Shown here piece after piece: positions 38,905-47,693 of a stretch of 59,672 nt of DNA (the first letter of the stretch is position 1; each line of letters opens with the position of its first letter). Both the position numbers and the translations under genes were made by a program. Source of the DNA: Anaerolineales bacterium (lineage in GTDB: Bacteria; Chloroflexota; Anaerolineae; Anaerolineales; UBA4823); the NCBI GenBank assembly GCA_016929095.1, contig JAFGJM010000042.1, forward strand, positions 1 to 59,672, read 5' to 3'. Below the pieces are notes generated by a model. It worked only from the letters and a program-made list of their open reading frames with translations, made no database searches and had not been told where the DNA came from.

Positions 38905-39750
38905 TTAGCGTATTATCCACAACTCGATATCAGTGAGCTTGCAGTGTATGCCAAAGCCGGTATCCGTCCCTGACATTATTGCCATTGACAGGTCGCCGCC
39001 CTGGAATTTGGGCGATGATAATATATCCCCATCGATAGCGAGGAGTTCAACGCCATCTTTAATAAAGGTGAGATGATCCCCTTCGGCGATAAGCATGAGG
39101 TGGGCTTGATCGTGTAGAGAATTTATGGGAACGGGGTCAGAAAATATAGGCGTGCGCCATTCGCCGTTGACCATTTGGTCGTAACGGGCTTTTCCATCCA
39201 TAGTCAAGACAGCTGCCAGGCGGTTGTTCTTATCCACGGCGCGGAAAATGAACCCACAGCCGGAGTTGAATAATTGGGTTGTTTCGTCTGCAGACCACCA
39301 TTCTGCCTTTGCCTGAATGATGAAATCGACCGGTTGGTAACCGGTAACCTGCCAATGGTAACCAGTGGTCTCTGCCAGGTATAAGTCGAAATTATCGATT
39401 TTGTGCCAATTACCTGCTATGGAGGAAAGATAACCCTGTGCGTGTAGTTTTTGGATTTCCTCAGCCATGGGATGGGCTTGCTTGGTATGGGTGACAAAAG
39501 CGGTTTGAGTGATCGCGGCGCTGGTGGCTTCAAAATTGGGGGTTGGGGTGAGTGTGCGGGTAAGGGTGGGTGTGGGTGTGGCAGATGGCGGCCGTTTCAC
39601 CGATTCTTTGGTGAACGAGGGTGTTGTCTGGCTGGGAGAAGTAGTTGGTTTTTTGATATTTATGGGAGACAGGCGCGCAGCAAACTGGCAGCCGAGGCTG
39701 AAAAGAAGCGTAATACTTATGGGTAGGAGGAGCCGTTTTAATATATACAT
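38905..39750 (-). CDS. Putative lipoprotein with laminin/ConA-like jelly-roll domain
   Basis: 281 residues. N-terminal signal ending LLFSLGC resembles a lipobox, though it is not canonical. A Pro/Thr/Ser-rich linker (about 30-72) with TPTPTLTRTLTPTP follows, then a beta-rich domain with WHKIDNFDLYLAET, QAKAEWWSADE, GFIFRAVDKNNRLA and VELLAIDGDILSS, the pattern of 3-keto-disaccharide-hydrolase-like or laminin-G-like sandwiches. Such domains commonly bind carbohydrate at the cell surface. No ribosome binding site stands out. It stands alone, isolated by terminators on both sides. Confidence 0.75.
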   Translation of the reverse strand: MYILKRLLLPISITLLFSLGCQFAARLSPINIKKPTTSPSQTTPSFTKESVKRPPSATPTPTLTRTLTPTPNFEATSAAITQTAFVTHTKQAHPMAEEIQKLHAQGYLSSIAGNWHKIDNFDLYLAETTGYHWQVTGYQPVDFIIQAKAEWWSADETTQLFNSGCGFIFRAVDKNNRLAAVLTMDGKARYDQMVNGEWRTPIFSDPVPINSLHDQAHLMLIAEGDHLTFIKDGVELLAIDGDILSSPKFQGGDLSMAIMSGTDTGFGIHCKLTDIELWIIR

Positions 39751-39827
39751 GTCTGCTATTTGCAGGTTGTATTTTAGTGCAAAATGGGAGAAGAAGGGGG
39801 ATTCTCAGCAAAAACCTCAGATTCAGG

Positions 39828-39879
39828 CATAAATAAACCTCCACCATAAATTATTTATTCATGAGGGAGGATGTGGAGG
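39828..39879 (-). terminator. Terminator after the ABC importer operon
   Basis: CCTCCAC (39838-39844) pairs with GTGGAGG (39873-39879). On the minus strand the hairpin is followed by TTTATTTATG, just past the ATPase stop. The plus strand also has CCTTTTTTAT after it, so it may work both ways. Confidence 0.5.
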
Positions 39880-39910
39880 GCGTCCTTTTTTATGTTCTTT
39901 TTGATTTTCA

Positions 39911-40690
39911 TCATATCCAAATCGCCACTTTCCTTCCCTCAACTTCGATCACATTAACCGGTAGTTGATAAAGGCGGGATAAGTCTCGCTTGGAGAATAC
40001 TTCTTCCAGAGTGCCGGTTTTTAATATTTGCCCTTTTTGCATCAGTACCAAATGGGTAGCCAGGGCAGACGCCACATCCGGCTCGTGGGTGGTGAACAGG
40101 ATGGTGACACCTTTACTTGCCAATTCACGCAACAAATGTACTAAACGTCCCTTATTGCTCAAATCCAGATGTGAGGTTGGTTCGTCTAACAAGAGCAGGC
40201 GCGGTTTTTGAGCCAATGCTCTCGCCATTAATACTAACTGACGTTCGCCGCCGCTGATGCCGAGAATGGATTTATCCTGCATGGCGGAAAGACCCACCAG
40301 CCGTAATGCCTCCGCCGCGATTGTACGGTCTTCATCTCCCGGCATGGCTAATGGCGGAAGATATGGGGCGCGACCTAACAGGACAAATTCCATAAGCGAA
40401 TATTCAAAAGCAACATGTTCGTTTTGCGGTACCAAGCCCATCCATTGGCCTAAATTTCTACGGCTGTAACTGTTAATATTGGCTTGTTCGAGGTGAATAT
40501 TACCACCTTGCGGTTTTAGCCATCCAAGCGCCAGGTGCAACAGGGTGGTTTTACCTGCCCCGTTAGGCCCTAATATGGCGGTGATCGTTCCCGCTTCGAT
40601 ATCAAGATTGAAATCCTTCATCACCGGGCGACTTGCCGATGGATAACAAAATGTAATGCGGTCAAACTTTAACAGGCTGGCGGTTTTCAT
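39911..40690 (-). CDS. ABC importer ATPase, FecE/BtuD/MolC type
   Basis: 259 residues. Walker A ILGPNGAGKTTLLHL, signature GISGGERQLVLMARAL, Walker B RLLLLDEPTSHLD, H-loop LFTTHEPDV. The family drives type II importers for iron-siderophores, cobalamin, haem, or molybdate/tungstate. The start codon overlaps the permease stop by 4 bp (ATGA), indicating translational coupling. Last gene of the PadR - fused binding protein - permease - ATPase operon. The C-terminal LPVNVIEVEGRKVAIWI is usual for the group. Confidence 0.94.
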   Translation of the reverse strand: MKTASLLKFDRITFCYPSASRPVMKDFNLDIEAGTITAILGPNGAGKTTLLHLALGWLKPQGGNIHLEQANINSYSRRNLGQWMGLVPQNEHVAFEYSLMEFVLLGRAPYLPPLAMPGDEDRTIAAEALRLVGLSAMQDKSILGISGGERQLVLMARALAQKPRLLLLDEPTSHLDLSNKGRLVHLLRELASKGVTILFTTHEPDVASALATHLVLMQKGQILKTGTLEEVFSKRDLSRLYQLPVNVIEVEGRKVAIWI

Positions 40691-41772
40691 TTTTGCACCA
40701 GGGTTGTTTGGCGCATCATAAGGATCATGAATATGGTTGCTCCAAACAGGGATGTTAGAATTCCCAGGGGAATTTCACCAGAGAAAAGCGTTCGACCGAG
40801 GTCGTCGCACAGCACTGCGAATATCGCCCCGATTAGCATCGAAGCAGGTAGTACATAGCGGGCGTCGGCGCCAAAAATACGCCGGGCGATGTGAGGGATG
40901 ATCAATCCCACCCAACCCACCATTCCGGCAACCGAGATCACCGCAGAAACAGCAATTACTGAAGCCACCAAAAGCAATGTTCGTTCACGACCGGGTGCTG
41001 CCCCGAGGGAAAAGGCGGTTTCATCGCTCAAGGAAAGAATATTGATCCGCCAGCGCATGCGGTAAGCGATCAGCAAACCCAGTACTGAGGCGGGCAGGAT
41101 AAAAATAAATTTGGTCCAGGTTATACTCCACAACCCACCCAGCAGCCAAAAGGTGATCTCGGGGAGTTGACTTAATGGATCGGCGATATATTTAAGTACA
41201 CCCAGGCCGGAAGAAAATAACGCCGATACGGCGATGCCTGCCAATACTAACCGCAGGACCCATCCACCCAAACGCACCCGGCGCGCCAGGAGATATGACA
41301 GCCCCAAACCGAAAAGCGCGAATGTAGCCGCGGCGGTTTGCACCATCCAGGCAGAATTTGAAAGAAAGATGATGCTGAAAGCCGCCCCAAAAGAGGCGCC
41401 CTGAGACACACCCAAGAAACCCGGCTCAACCAATGGGTTACCGAAAATCATCTGGAAAACCGCGCCGGCAACCGAGAGCGACATCCCTAACAACATTGCC
41501 GTTAACAGGCGCGGCAGGCGTAAATTTAAAACCAATGATTGGGCTAATTTTTCTGTAAATAACCGCTCTAAACTCATAAAACCGGGTTTCGGATACCTGC
41601 CTAAAAAGATGGACATGAAAAAAACGCCGATTAAAATCGCGGTCAGCCACACCAGCGCCTGGCTGCGGCTGACCGTGTGAGTAAAAGTTTTCGAAGTAGA
41701 AAGGGCTGTTTCCCGGTTCAGTGGTTTACTCCTGTATGAGAGGTTGAATATTTTCCTGGAAAGATGTTTCAT
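40687..41772 (-). CDS. ABC importer permease, FecCD/BtuC/MolB type
   Basis: 361 residues with about ten transmembrane helices and the FecCD motifs LRLPRLLTAMLLGMSLSVAG, GNPLVEPGFLGVSQGASFGA, and VGWVGLIIPHIARRIFG, which contacts the ATPase. The proposed ATG overlaps the end of the binding-protein gene by 47 bp and has no good ribosome binding site. AGGAGT followed by CTG at about residue 18 is an alternative start. It forms the membrane channel of the importer whose cargo is presented by the upstream fusion protein. Confidence 0.93.
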   Translation of the reverse strand: MKHLSRKIFNLSYRSKPLNRETALSTSKTFTHTVSRSQALVWLTAILIGVFFMSIFLGRYPKPGFMSLERLFTEKLAQSLVLNLRLPRLLTAMLLGMSLSVAGAVFQMIFGNPLVEPGFLGVSQGASFGAAFSIIFLSNSAWMVQTAAATFALFGLGLSYLLARRVRLGGWVLRLVLAGIAVSALFSSGLGVLKYIADPLSQLPEITFWLLGGLWSITWTKFIFILPASVLGLLIAYRMRWRINILSLSDETAFSLGAAPGRERTLLLVASVIAVSAVISVAGMVGWVGLIIPHIARRIFGADARYVLPASMLIGAIFAVLCDDLGRTLFSGEIPLGILTSLFGATIFMILMMRQTTLVQK

Positions 41773-43639
41773 CCATGCCGTATAAGTCTTGATAAAACGC
41801 TTTTGCTAATTCACTGATATCCAAACCGGGGAAAAGATCCGGATACAATGTACTGGCTGTCCAGGTCAATCCCAATATCCAGCGTGTGTCGGGCTGGTCC
41901 CAACTGTAGACGTCTTTGGCAAAGGCATACACTTTATCACTTTTCATGGCATCTAAAGCCTGCCATTGCGCATCTTCTTTCAGCTTTGCGATCACTTCGT
42001 CCGCCGGGTTGAAATAGGAGACGATCAGGATAACATCGGGATTCCAGGCGGCGATCTGTTCAAGGTTGACCTTCGTCCATCCCTTGGAAGGATTGGCGTC
42101 CTGCCAAACAGGAAGACCGCCGGCGGTTTCGACCAGGATTGTCTGTATCCAACTCATCGGAGGCACATTGAAAGCCACCTCACCATCTTTATCGGAATAA
42201 TACAGGATCAGTGTGCGCAGTTTCTGATCATCACTCAAAGAAGAGACGGTGGTAGAAATCGCATCGGCTTTTTCTTGATAATATGCTGCTAGTTCTTCTG
42301 CACGTTTGGGGTTTTGGAACAGTTGACCAAGTGTTTTTAGATCGCGTTGATATTGATCGGGGGTTTCAAAATCCAGGTATACCACAGGAATCCCAAGTTC
42401 TTCGAGAGGCGTGCCCAATTTTTCGGCATTGCTGCTTTTCATGATGACACAATCCGGCTGGGCAGCGGCGATTTCTTCGGCGCCAGCTTCACTTTCCAGG
42501 GAGATTTTATCGGCGAAGGTGGGGTCGATCATGGGGATGAAATTCCCGCTGCCTTGCTTGGTTGGACCCAAAGCGGCAATATTCTGTCCGGCTTCGGGAA
42601 ATAGATAGATGGCGTCGGCAACCATAAATAAAGCTTTACCAGCCAATACGATTTTTTGGGGTACTTTTTCAAAGGTGATTTCCCGTTCAAGTGCATCGGT
42701 GACGGTGAAACTGCCCCCGGAAGCGGAACTTGATTTATCAGGTGCCGGGAGGAAGTTGAAACTTGCCAGAGTAGCCTGCCCTTCTGCGGATAAGACAAAA
42801 TCTACAAACATCTGTGCTTCTTCCGGATATGCGCTATCGGCGACAGGCGCAATGGGGTAGGTGGCGATCACATTGACTTCTTCGGGGATGGAAATCGAAT
42901 CGACCTTTTCGGCGACTGGAGCGGTGATATCGGTTAAATATACAATCCCGGCATCTGCTTCACCCAATGAAACTTTGGTTGCCACCGATTTGACATTGTC
43001 TTCATAAGACACAACATTCTTCAAAACATCATCCTTGAACGTCGGCCCATAAGCGGGGTTTTCAACAGCTTTATCTAAAAAATTTTCCGTATATTGCCCT
43101 ACCGGCACTTCTGCGGCAGCGAGCACTAATTTAAGATCAGAATTAGCCAGGTCGCTTAACGTACGCATGCCGCCGGGGTTATCCTTGGGGTAAATCACTA
43201 CCAAACCGTTTCTGGCGAAAATTTGATAACTATCAGGAGAAACCCGACCGCTTTCGATGACGGCATCCATGTATTTCATGTTGGCGCTGGCAAACACATC
43301 TGCAGGCGCATTCTCGATGAGTTGTTGGGCTACTTGCTGTGAACCCGCAAAACTGAGGACCACTTTGATGTGAGGATTGGCGGCTTCAAATTGGGCGCCC
43401 AGCTCGGTAAACGATTCGGTGAGGGATGCGGCTGCAAAAACCGTGAGTGTTATCGGGTCTTTTTCTTCCGCAGGGGCTTCATTGGAATCTGGCGCGGATG
43501 TTGGCTCTTCGACAATCTCTGTCGCAGCGACGGCTTCAGCAGGCGCTTCGGTTACGACAGTTGCGGGCGTCGGCGTGCTGCATCCGGTAATCATCAGCGC
43601 AAGGATTAATAGAATGGCGATACAGCGTGGAAATTTCAT
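41726..43639 (-). CDS. Fused dual substrate-binding lipoprotein: ModA-type + FecB/BtuF-type domains
   Basis: 637 residues. AGGAG lies 8 nt before the chosen ATG at 43639; 14 upstream codons are dropped. Lipobox LMITGC with Cys20, then a Thr/Pro/Glu-rich linker (21-60). Residues about 62-300 are a ModA-type molybdate-binding domain: LTVFAAASLTESFTEL, FAGSQQVAQQL, APADVFASAN and GIVYLTDI. A 10-residue linker, DKSSSASGGS, leads to a second, class III binding domain (about 311-637): TDALEREITFEKVPQKIVL, ALGPTKQGSGNF, AAQPDCVIMKSS and NPDVILIVSYF. The usual partner of ModA, ModB, is absent; the operon permease is FecCD-like, as in MolABC molybdate importers. So molybdate/tungstate uptake is the best guess, with iron chelates as the alternative. 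Confidence 0.9.
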   Translation of the reverse strand: MKFPRCIAILLILALMITGCSTPTPATVVTEAPAEAVAATEIVEEPTSAPDSNEAPAEEKDPITLTVFAAASLTESFTELGAQFEAANPHIKVVLSFAGSQQVAQQLIENAPADVFASANMKYMDAVIESGRVSPDSYQIFARNGLVVIYPKDNPGGMRTLSDLANSDLKLVLAAAEVPVGQYTENFLDKAVENPAYGPTFKDDVLKNVVSYEDNVKSVATKVSLGEADAGIVYLTDITAPVAEKVDSISIPEEVNVIATYPIAPVADSAYPEEAQMFVDFVLSAEGQATLASFNFLPAPDKSSSASGGSFTVTDALEREITFEKVPQKIVLAGKALFMVADAIYLFPEAGQNIAALGPTKQGSGNFIPMIDPTFADKISLESEAGAEEIAAAQPDCVIMKSSNAEKLGTPLEELGIPVVYLDFETPDQYQRDLKTLGQLFQNPKRAEELAAYYQEKADAISTTVSSLSDDQKLRTLILYYSDKDGEVAFNVPPMSWIQTILVETAGGLPVWQDANPSKGWTKVNLEQIAAWNPDVILIVSYFNPADEVIAKLKEDAQWQALDAMKSDKVYAFAKDVYSWDQPDTRWILGLTWTASTLYPDLFPGLDISELAKAFYQDLYGMDETSFQENIQPLIQE

Positions 43640-43696
43640 GATGCGATACTCCTTAGATGTAAATTTTGATGTTAAATGCAATTGGGATAATGGAGG

Positions 43697-44263
43697 TTAC
43701 CCCCCAACATTTTTGGAAAATTGGTTTTGAATTTCATCCTGGCAATATGCCAGCCATTCCATCATGGCTTTTACTTGAGAGATGCGGTATTGATAGATGA
43801 TCCTTTCGTAATATTGTTCTTTTGTTGTCTTTGAAAAACTCGCCTGAAGACTGGATAACCATTCCCCGCATAATCTGGTTTGTTCTTCAATCAGTTTATT
43901 AGAAATTTCCGTACCGGATATCTGGGCAAAATATAATTTCGCCAGGAATTCCTGGCGCATATCCCGCCCGTGGGGTACCGGGCTGATAACCCATTTTAGA
44001 AAAGTTTGTCTTCCGATGGGTGTGATCTGATACTCTTTACGCATCAGGTGAATTTCACCCGGCACGATTTTCGAGGTCAATAAACCGACATCTTCTAATT
44101 TATCCAACAAAGCATAGAGCTGACTTTGCTTGATATTCCAAATGAGAGAAATGCCTTCAAAGTTTCTGAGTTTTTTATATAAATCGTAGCCGTGAATGGG
44201 GCTTTCGTTCAGAAAACCCAGGAGGATGTATTCGAGGGAAAGGGGAGTTTGTGTGCGAGGCAT
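43697..44263 (-). CDS. PadR-family transcriptional regulator of the importer operon
   Basis: 188 residues from ATG 44263, which begins the PadR pattern MPRTQTPLSLEYILLGFLNE; the winged helix is SPIHGYDLYKKL to GLLTSKIVPGEI (about 15-80), and the C-terminal helical dimerisation region has QEFLAKLYFAQ and EWLSSLQASFS. A TTG 21 nt upstream lies inside the operator and is less likely. There is no clear Shine-Dalgarno sequence, and the leader is very short. It lies first in the operon, about 57 bp before the fused binding-protein gene. The promoter and a perfect palindrome just upstream predict autorepression. The ligand, perhaps the transported ion, is unknown. Confidence 0.92.
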   Translation of the reverse strand: MPRTQTPLSLEYILLGFLNESPIHGYDLYKKLRNFEGISLIWNIKQSQLYALLDKLEDVGLLTSKIVPGEIHLMRKEYQITPIGRQTFLKWVISPVPHGRDMRQEFLAKLYFAQISGTEISNKLIEEQTRLCGEWLSSLQASFSKTTKEQYYERIIYQYRISQVKAMMEWLAYCQDEIQNQFSKNVGG

Positions 44264-44271
44264 AGGTATTA

Positions 44272-44300
44272 TATGAATACTCAATTATTGAGTATTCATA
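44272..44300. promoter_or_regulatory. Perfect palindromic operator for the PadR regulator
   Basis: TATGAATACTCAA (44272-44284) and its exact reverse complement (44288-44300) flank TTA. It begins 9 bp upstream of the PadR ATG and abuts the -10 box, covering the expected transcription start. This is a typical position for a repressor site. Confidence 0.8.
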
Positions 44301-44329
44301 ATATTATCACTTTTTATCGAATTTGTAAA
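44301..44329 (-). promoter_or_regulatory. Promoter of the PadR-importer operon
   Basis: On the minus strand TTTACA (44329-44324), a 17-nt spacer and TAATAT (44306-44301) form a near-consensus sigma-70 promoter directly upstream of the palindrome. Confidence 0.75.
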
Positions 44330-44458
44330 AGGATCTATTGGGTATTAATGGGTAGTACTTTTGGATACAATTTTAAGAATCAGGTTAGTATGATGATGAG
44401 CGCGGCGTTCATTATCCAGATTTGTTTAATGTGTCCAGTATTCCTTCAAAAGCATATA

Positions 44459-44584
44459 TTAGTAATATTCTTTTTCTATATCAGCCAATAAGTATACAAC
44501 ATCGCCTACTTCAAGGAAACCTTTCTCATTTACACCAGGAAATAAAGGACGATTTTGGAGATCGTCTGTAATTTCTAGAGAACT
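44459..44584 (-). pseudogene. C-terminal remnant of an unidentified protein
   Basis: On the minus strand 41 codons read SSLEITDDLQNRPLFPGVNE then KGFLEVGDVVYLLADIEKEY and Y before a stop. The composition is like a real protein end, but there is no start codon and a stop lies just upstream. It looks like the tail of a lost gene; the family is not recognised. The rest of the 44330-44815 spacer is AT-rich and shows no gene that I can support. Confidence 0.4.
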
Positions 44585-44815
44585 CTATAAAAGTTGGAAA
44601 ATTAAGACATAACCAAAAGATAGAAAGGTTTGTCGGGCGAGGAACTGAGGTGAGGATCAAAAATCTGCATGCTTCCTCCAAATAAAGGGTATGGCTTTCT
44701 TATTTGTTTTGATTATTTGTAGTAAAAAATAGTTGCAACGAAATCCCTAAGAAACTCTCTTGTCTCAACCATTATATTCCCCCCGGCAGGCTGGGGAGGC
44801 GGAAAACCAACCCCA

Positions 44816-44857
44816 CCCCCCTGCCCCCTCCCCGTTGACGGGGAGGGGGCAGGGGGG
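44816..44857. repeat. 19-bp GC-rich palindrome (CCCCCTGCCCCCTCCCC type)
   Basis: CCCCCCTGCCCCCTCCCCG (44816-44834) pairs perfectly with CGGGGAGGGGGCAGGGGGG (44839-44857) around TTGA. It is far more GC-rich than its surroundings and has no T-tract. It looks like an interspersed palindromic element between the PadR operon and gyrA. Confidence 0.75.
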
Positions 44858-44885
44858 TCGGGTCAGTTATCTTTTCCCCACATGG

Positions 44886-44920
44886 TTGTAAAGAGGTTAG
44901 CAGGATGGATGGGGTATAAT
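44886..44920 (+). promoter_or_regulatory. Probable gyrA promoter (-10 TATAAT)
   Basis: GGGGTATAAT with a perfect -10 at 44915-44920, 49 bp before the gyrA ATG. A TTGTAA at 44886-44891 is too far away for a standard -35, so the upstream half is uncertain. Confidence 0.5.
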
Positions 44921-44968
44921 TCCCCCTTGCCTTGTTTATAAGAGATGCACTTTTATGAAGGATCATTT

Positions 44969-47452
44969 ATGGAAATTGGTATTGTAAAACAAGTAGATAT
45001 CGACGAGCAAATGCGTGCTGCCTATCTCGATTACGCCATGAGTGTAATTGTGGCGCGCGCCATCCCCGACGTGCGCGACGGCTTGAAACCTGTTCACCGG
45101 CGGATATTATTCGCCATGCACGATATGGGAGTGCGCGCCAATACGCCCTATAAAAAATCTGCCCGTATCGTGGGCGAAGTGCTGGGTAAATACCACCCAC
45201 ATGGCGATGCTGCGGTGTATGAATCTATGGCACGCATGGCGCAGGATTTTTCCATGCGCTACCTGCTGGTGGACGGGCAAGGCAACTTCGGCTCGGTCGA
45301 TGGCGATGCCCCGGCTGCCATGCGATATACCGAAGCCCGGTTAGCCCGCATGGCAGAAGACATGCTGGCGGATATCGACAAGCAGACCGTCGATTTCGTG
45401 GATAATTTCGACGGTTCCCTGCAAGAGCCGATTGTTTTACCTTCACGCCTGCCCAATCTACTGCTTAACGGCGCTTCGGGGATCGCCGTGGGCATGGCCA
45501 CCAATGTACCGCCTCACAATCTCAATGAATTAACAGCTGCGCTGGTTCACCTCATCGAAAACGATGCGCGGGCGGATGATGTTTCGACCGAAGAATTATT
45601 ACGTTTACTGCCCGGACCCGATTTCCCCACCGGAGGGGTAATTGTGGGTTCGGAGGGTATCCTGCAAGCCTATACCACTGGCAGAGGGCGCATCGTATTA
45701 CGGGGGCAGGCGCACATCGAAGAAATTGGCAGCAACCGATACCGCATCGTGATAACCGAGATTCCCTACCAGGTGAATAAATCTGCCCTGATCGAACGCA
45801 TCGCTGAATTGGTACGACAGGATAAAATCGAAGATATCTCCGATCTGCGCGATGAATCCGACCGCCGCGGTATGAGCATCGTGATCGAACTCAAACGCAG
45901 CGCCCAGCCTCAAAAAGTGCTCAACCAGTTATATAAATTCACCCCGCTGCAATCTACGTTTGGCGTACAAATGCTGGCGCTGGTGGATGGCGAACCGCGT
46001 TTACTTTCTTTAAAACGGGCGCTGCAGCTTTTCATAGAACATCGCAAACAGGTGATTACCCGCCGCGCCCAGTATGAGCTGGCTAAAGCCCGTGCCCGCG
46101 CCCATATCCTGGATGGGTTGCTCATTGCCCTGGCAAACCTGGATGATGTCATAAAAATCATTCGGGAATCACGGGATGCCGACCTGGCGAAAGAACGCCT
46201 TATAACCCACTTCGATCTCAGCGAGATCCAGGCGACTGCCATTTTGGATATGCAATTACGCCGTCTGGCAGCTTTGGAGCGGCAAAAAATCGAAGACGAA
46301 CGGCGCGAAGTTATCGAACGAATTGCCTATTTGGAAGATTTGTTAGCCAATCCCCAAAAAGTGCTGGAGGTTATAAAAAGCGACCTGACTGAGCTGGCAG
46401 AAAAATATGGCGATACCCGGCGCACACATATTGCCATTGACGCCAGCGAAGACTTCCACGAGGAAGACCTGGTGCCCGATGCAGCCATATTGGTCAGCAT
46501 TACCGAACGGGGTTATATCAAACGCGTCATGGCGAAATCGTTCAAAGCACAGGCGCGGGGTGGGAAAGGTGTTGCCGGTCACGCCACGAAGGAAGAGGAT
46601 GAAGTGATGGTTTTGTTACCGGCGCGAACCCTGGATACACTGTTGTTCTTTTCTGATAAGGGCAAGGTATATTCTGAAAAAGCGTACCAGATTCCCGATG
46701 CCGACCGCACCAGTAAAGGTATTCCAGTGGTCAATGTGCTCGCCCTGGATGCCGGTGAGACCATCACCGCCATTGTTCCGGTGCCCGATTTTCAGGCAGC
46801 CCGGTATTGTGTTATGGCAACCCGCAAAGGGCGCATAAAACGAATGGTGTTATCTGAATTTGCTTCCGTCCGTCCGTCCGGATTGGTGGCCATATCCTTA
46901 GAAGAAGGCGATGAACTGGGGTGGGTGCGCCTGACTCAAGGAGAAAATGATATCATTTTTGTCACGGAAAAAGGCTTTGCGCTTCGATATTCTGAAAAAG
47001 TATTACGCCCCATGGGGCGTACAGCCGCCGGGGTAACGGGTATCCGCCTTAAAACGGGCGATTATGTAACCAGTATGGAGGTGATTGAACCGCAGGGAGA
47101 ATTATTGGTTGTAACCACCCTGGGTTATGGAAAACGGTCGGCGCTGGATGAATACCCGGTAAAAGGCAGAGCTACCGGCGGCGTTCACACCATCAAACTA
47201 AGCGCTTTGTCGAAAATCGGAAAGATCACAGCCGCCCGCGTCGTTCAAGCGATGGACGATTTGAGCGTAATTTCTGCCAACGGGGTCGTCTTACGCACCC
47301 GCATCAAGGATATCCCTCTTTTGGGCAGGGCTGCAAGAGGCGTTTCTATTATGGGTTTAGCCAAAGGCGATCAGGTTGTCTCGGTCGCGCGCATAGCCGA
47401 AGCAGAGTTGCGGCAGATCGGGGTTATTGATACGGATGATAAGAGCAAATGA
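44969..47452 (+). CDS. gyrA: DNA gyrase subunit A
   Basis: 827 residues from ATG 44969 (AAGGA 6 nt upstream); a frame 24 nt longer is rejected. Breakage-reunion subunit that introduces negative supercoils with GyrB. Catalytic Tyr120 in [30 protein letters not shown] marks the quinolone-resistance region, with Ala81 where E. coli has Ser83 and Glu85 where it has Asp87. The C-terminal beta-pinwheel carries a GyrA-box variant QARGGKG (about 527), which supports gyrase rather than topoisomerase IV. Six blades with KRxVxSE-type motifs follow. No gyrB in the window. It converges with a small membrane-protein gene, 7 bp apart. Confidence 0.96.
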   Translation: MEIGIVKQVDIDEQMRAAYLDYAMSVIVARAIPDVRDGLKPVHRRILFAMHDMGVRANTPYKKSARIVGEVLGKYHPHGDAAVYESMARMAQDFSMRYLLVDGQGNFGSVDGDAPAAMRYTEARLARMAEDMLADIDKQTVDFVDNFDGSLQEPIVLPSRLPNLLLNGASGIAVGMATNVPPHNLNELTAALVHLIENDARADDVSTEELLRLLPGPDFPTGGVIVGSEGILQAYTTGRGRIVLRGQAHIEEIGSNRYRIVITEIPYQVNKSALIERIAELVRQDKIEDISDLRDESDRRGMSIVIELKRSAQPQKVLNQLYKFTPLQSTFGVQMLALVDGEPRLLSLKRALQLFIEHRKQVITRRAQYELAKARARAHILDGLLIALANLDDVIKIIRESRDADLAKERLITHFDLSEIQATAILDMQLRRLAALERQKIEDERREVIERIAYLEDLLANPQKVLEVIKSDLTELAEKYGDTRRTHIAIDASEDFHEEDLVPDAAILVSITERGYIKRVMAKSFKAQARGGKGVAGHATKEEDEVMVLLPARTLDTLLFFSDKGKVYSEKAYQIPDADRTSKGIPVVNVLALDAGETITAIVPVPDFQAARYCVMATRKGRIKRMVLSEFASVRPSGLVAISLEEGDELGWVRLTQGENDIIFVTEKGFALRYSEKVLRPMGRTAAGVTGIRLKTGDYVTSMEVIEPQGELLVVTTLGYGKRSALDEYPVKGRATGGVHTIKLSALSKIGKITAARVVQAMDDLSVISANGVVLRTRIKDIPLLGRAARGVSIMGLAKGDQVVSVARIAEAELRQIGVIDTDDKSK

Positions 47453-47459
47453 GGCTGAA

Positions 47460-47666
47460 TTAAATCGGTAAAACGATAATTCCATTAACCAACAAGCATA
47501 AACTGCCGATCAGCGTGGTGATGAAAAACAGCAAAACAGCAATGACCAGCCTTTGGACAGGCGTCATACCCAGAAAGCGTTTTCCTCTGGGTTTGAGTGG
47601 TTTTTCAATGGTCGGTGCTTCTTCCCCATAAGTCAGGTTGGCTTGTTGGCGTAAATCATCAAGCAT
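47460..47666 (-). CDS. Small single-pass membrane protein, unknown function
   Basis: 68 residues: a charged N-terminus (MLDDLRQQANLTYGEEAP), a basic patch (KPLKPRGKRFLG), then a long hydrophobic segment (VQRLVIAVLLFFITTLIGSL and more) reaching almost to the C-terminus. GGAGAG lies 5 nt before the ATG. It starts 27 bp after birA on the same strand, so it is probably the second gene of a birA operon. No family recognised. Confidence 0.7.
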   Translation of the reverse strand: MLDDLRQQANLTYGEEAPTIEKPLKPRGKRFLGMTPVQRLVIAVLLFFITTLIGSLCLLVNGIIVLPI

Positions 47667-47693
47667 GGTCGCTCTCCATAATCTTTTTGGGTT

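Noticed and set aside
44192..44491. 99-codon plus-strand reading frame overlapping the PadR gene
   Set aside because: It crosses the PadR operator and promoter and is antisense to PadR; no ribosome binding site.
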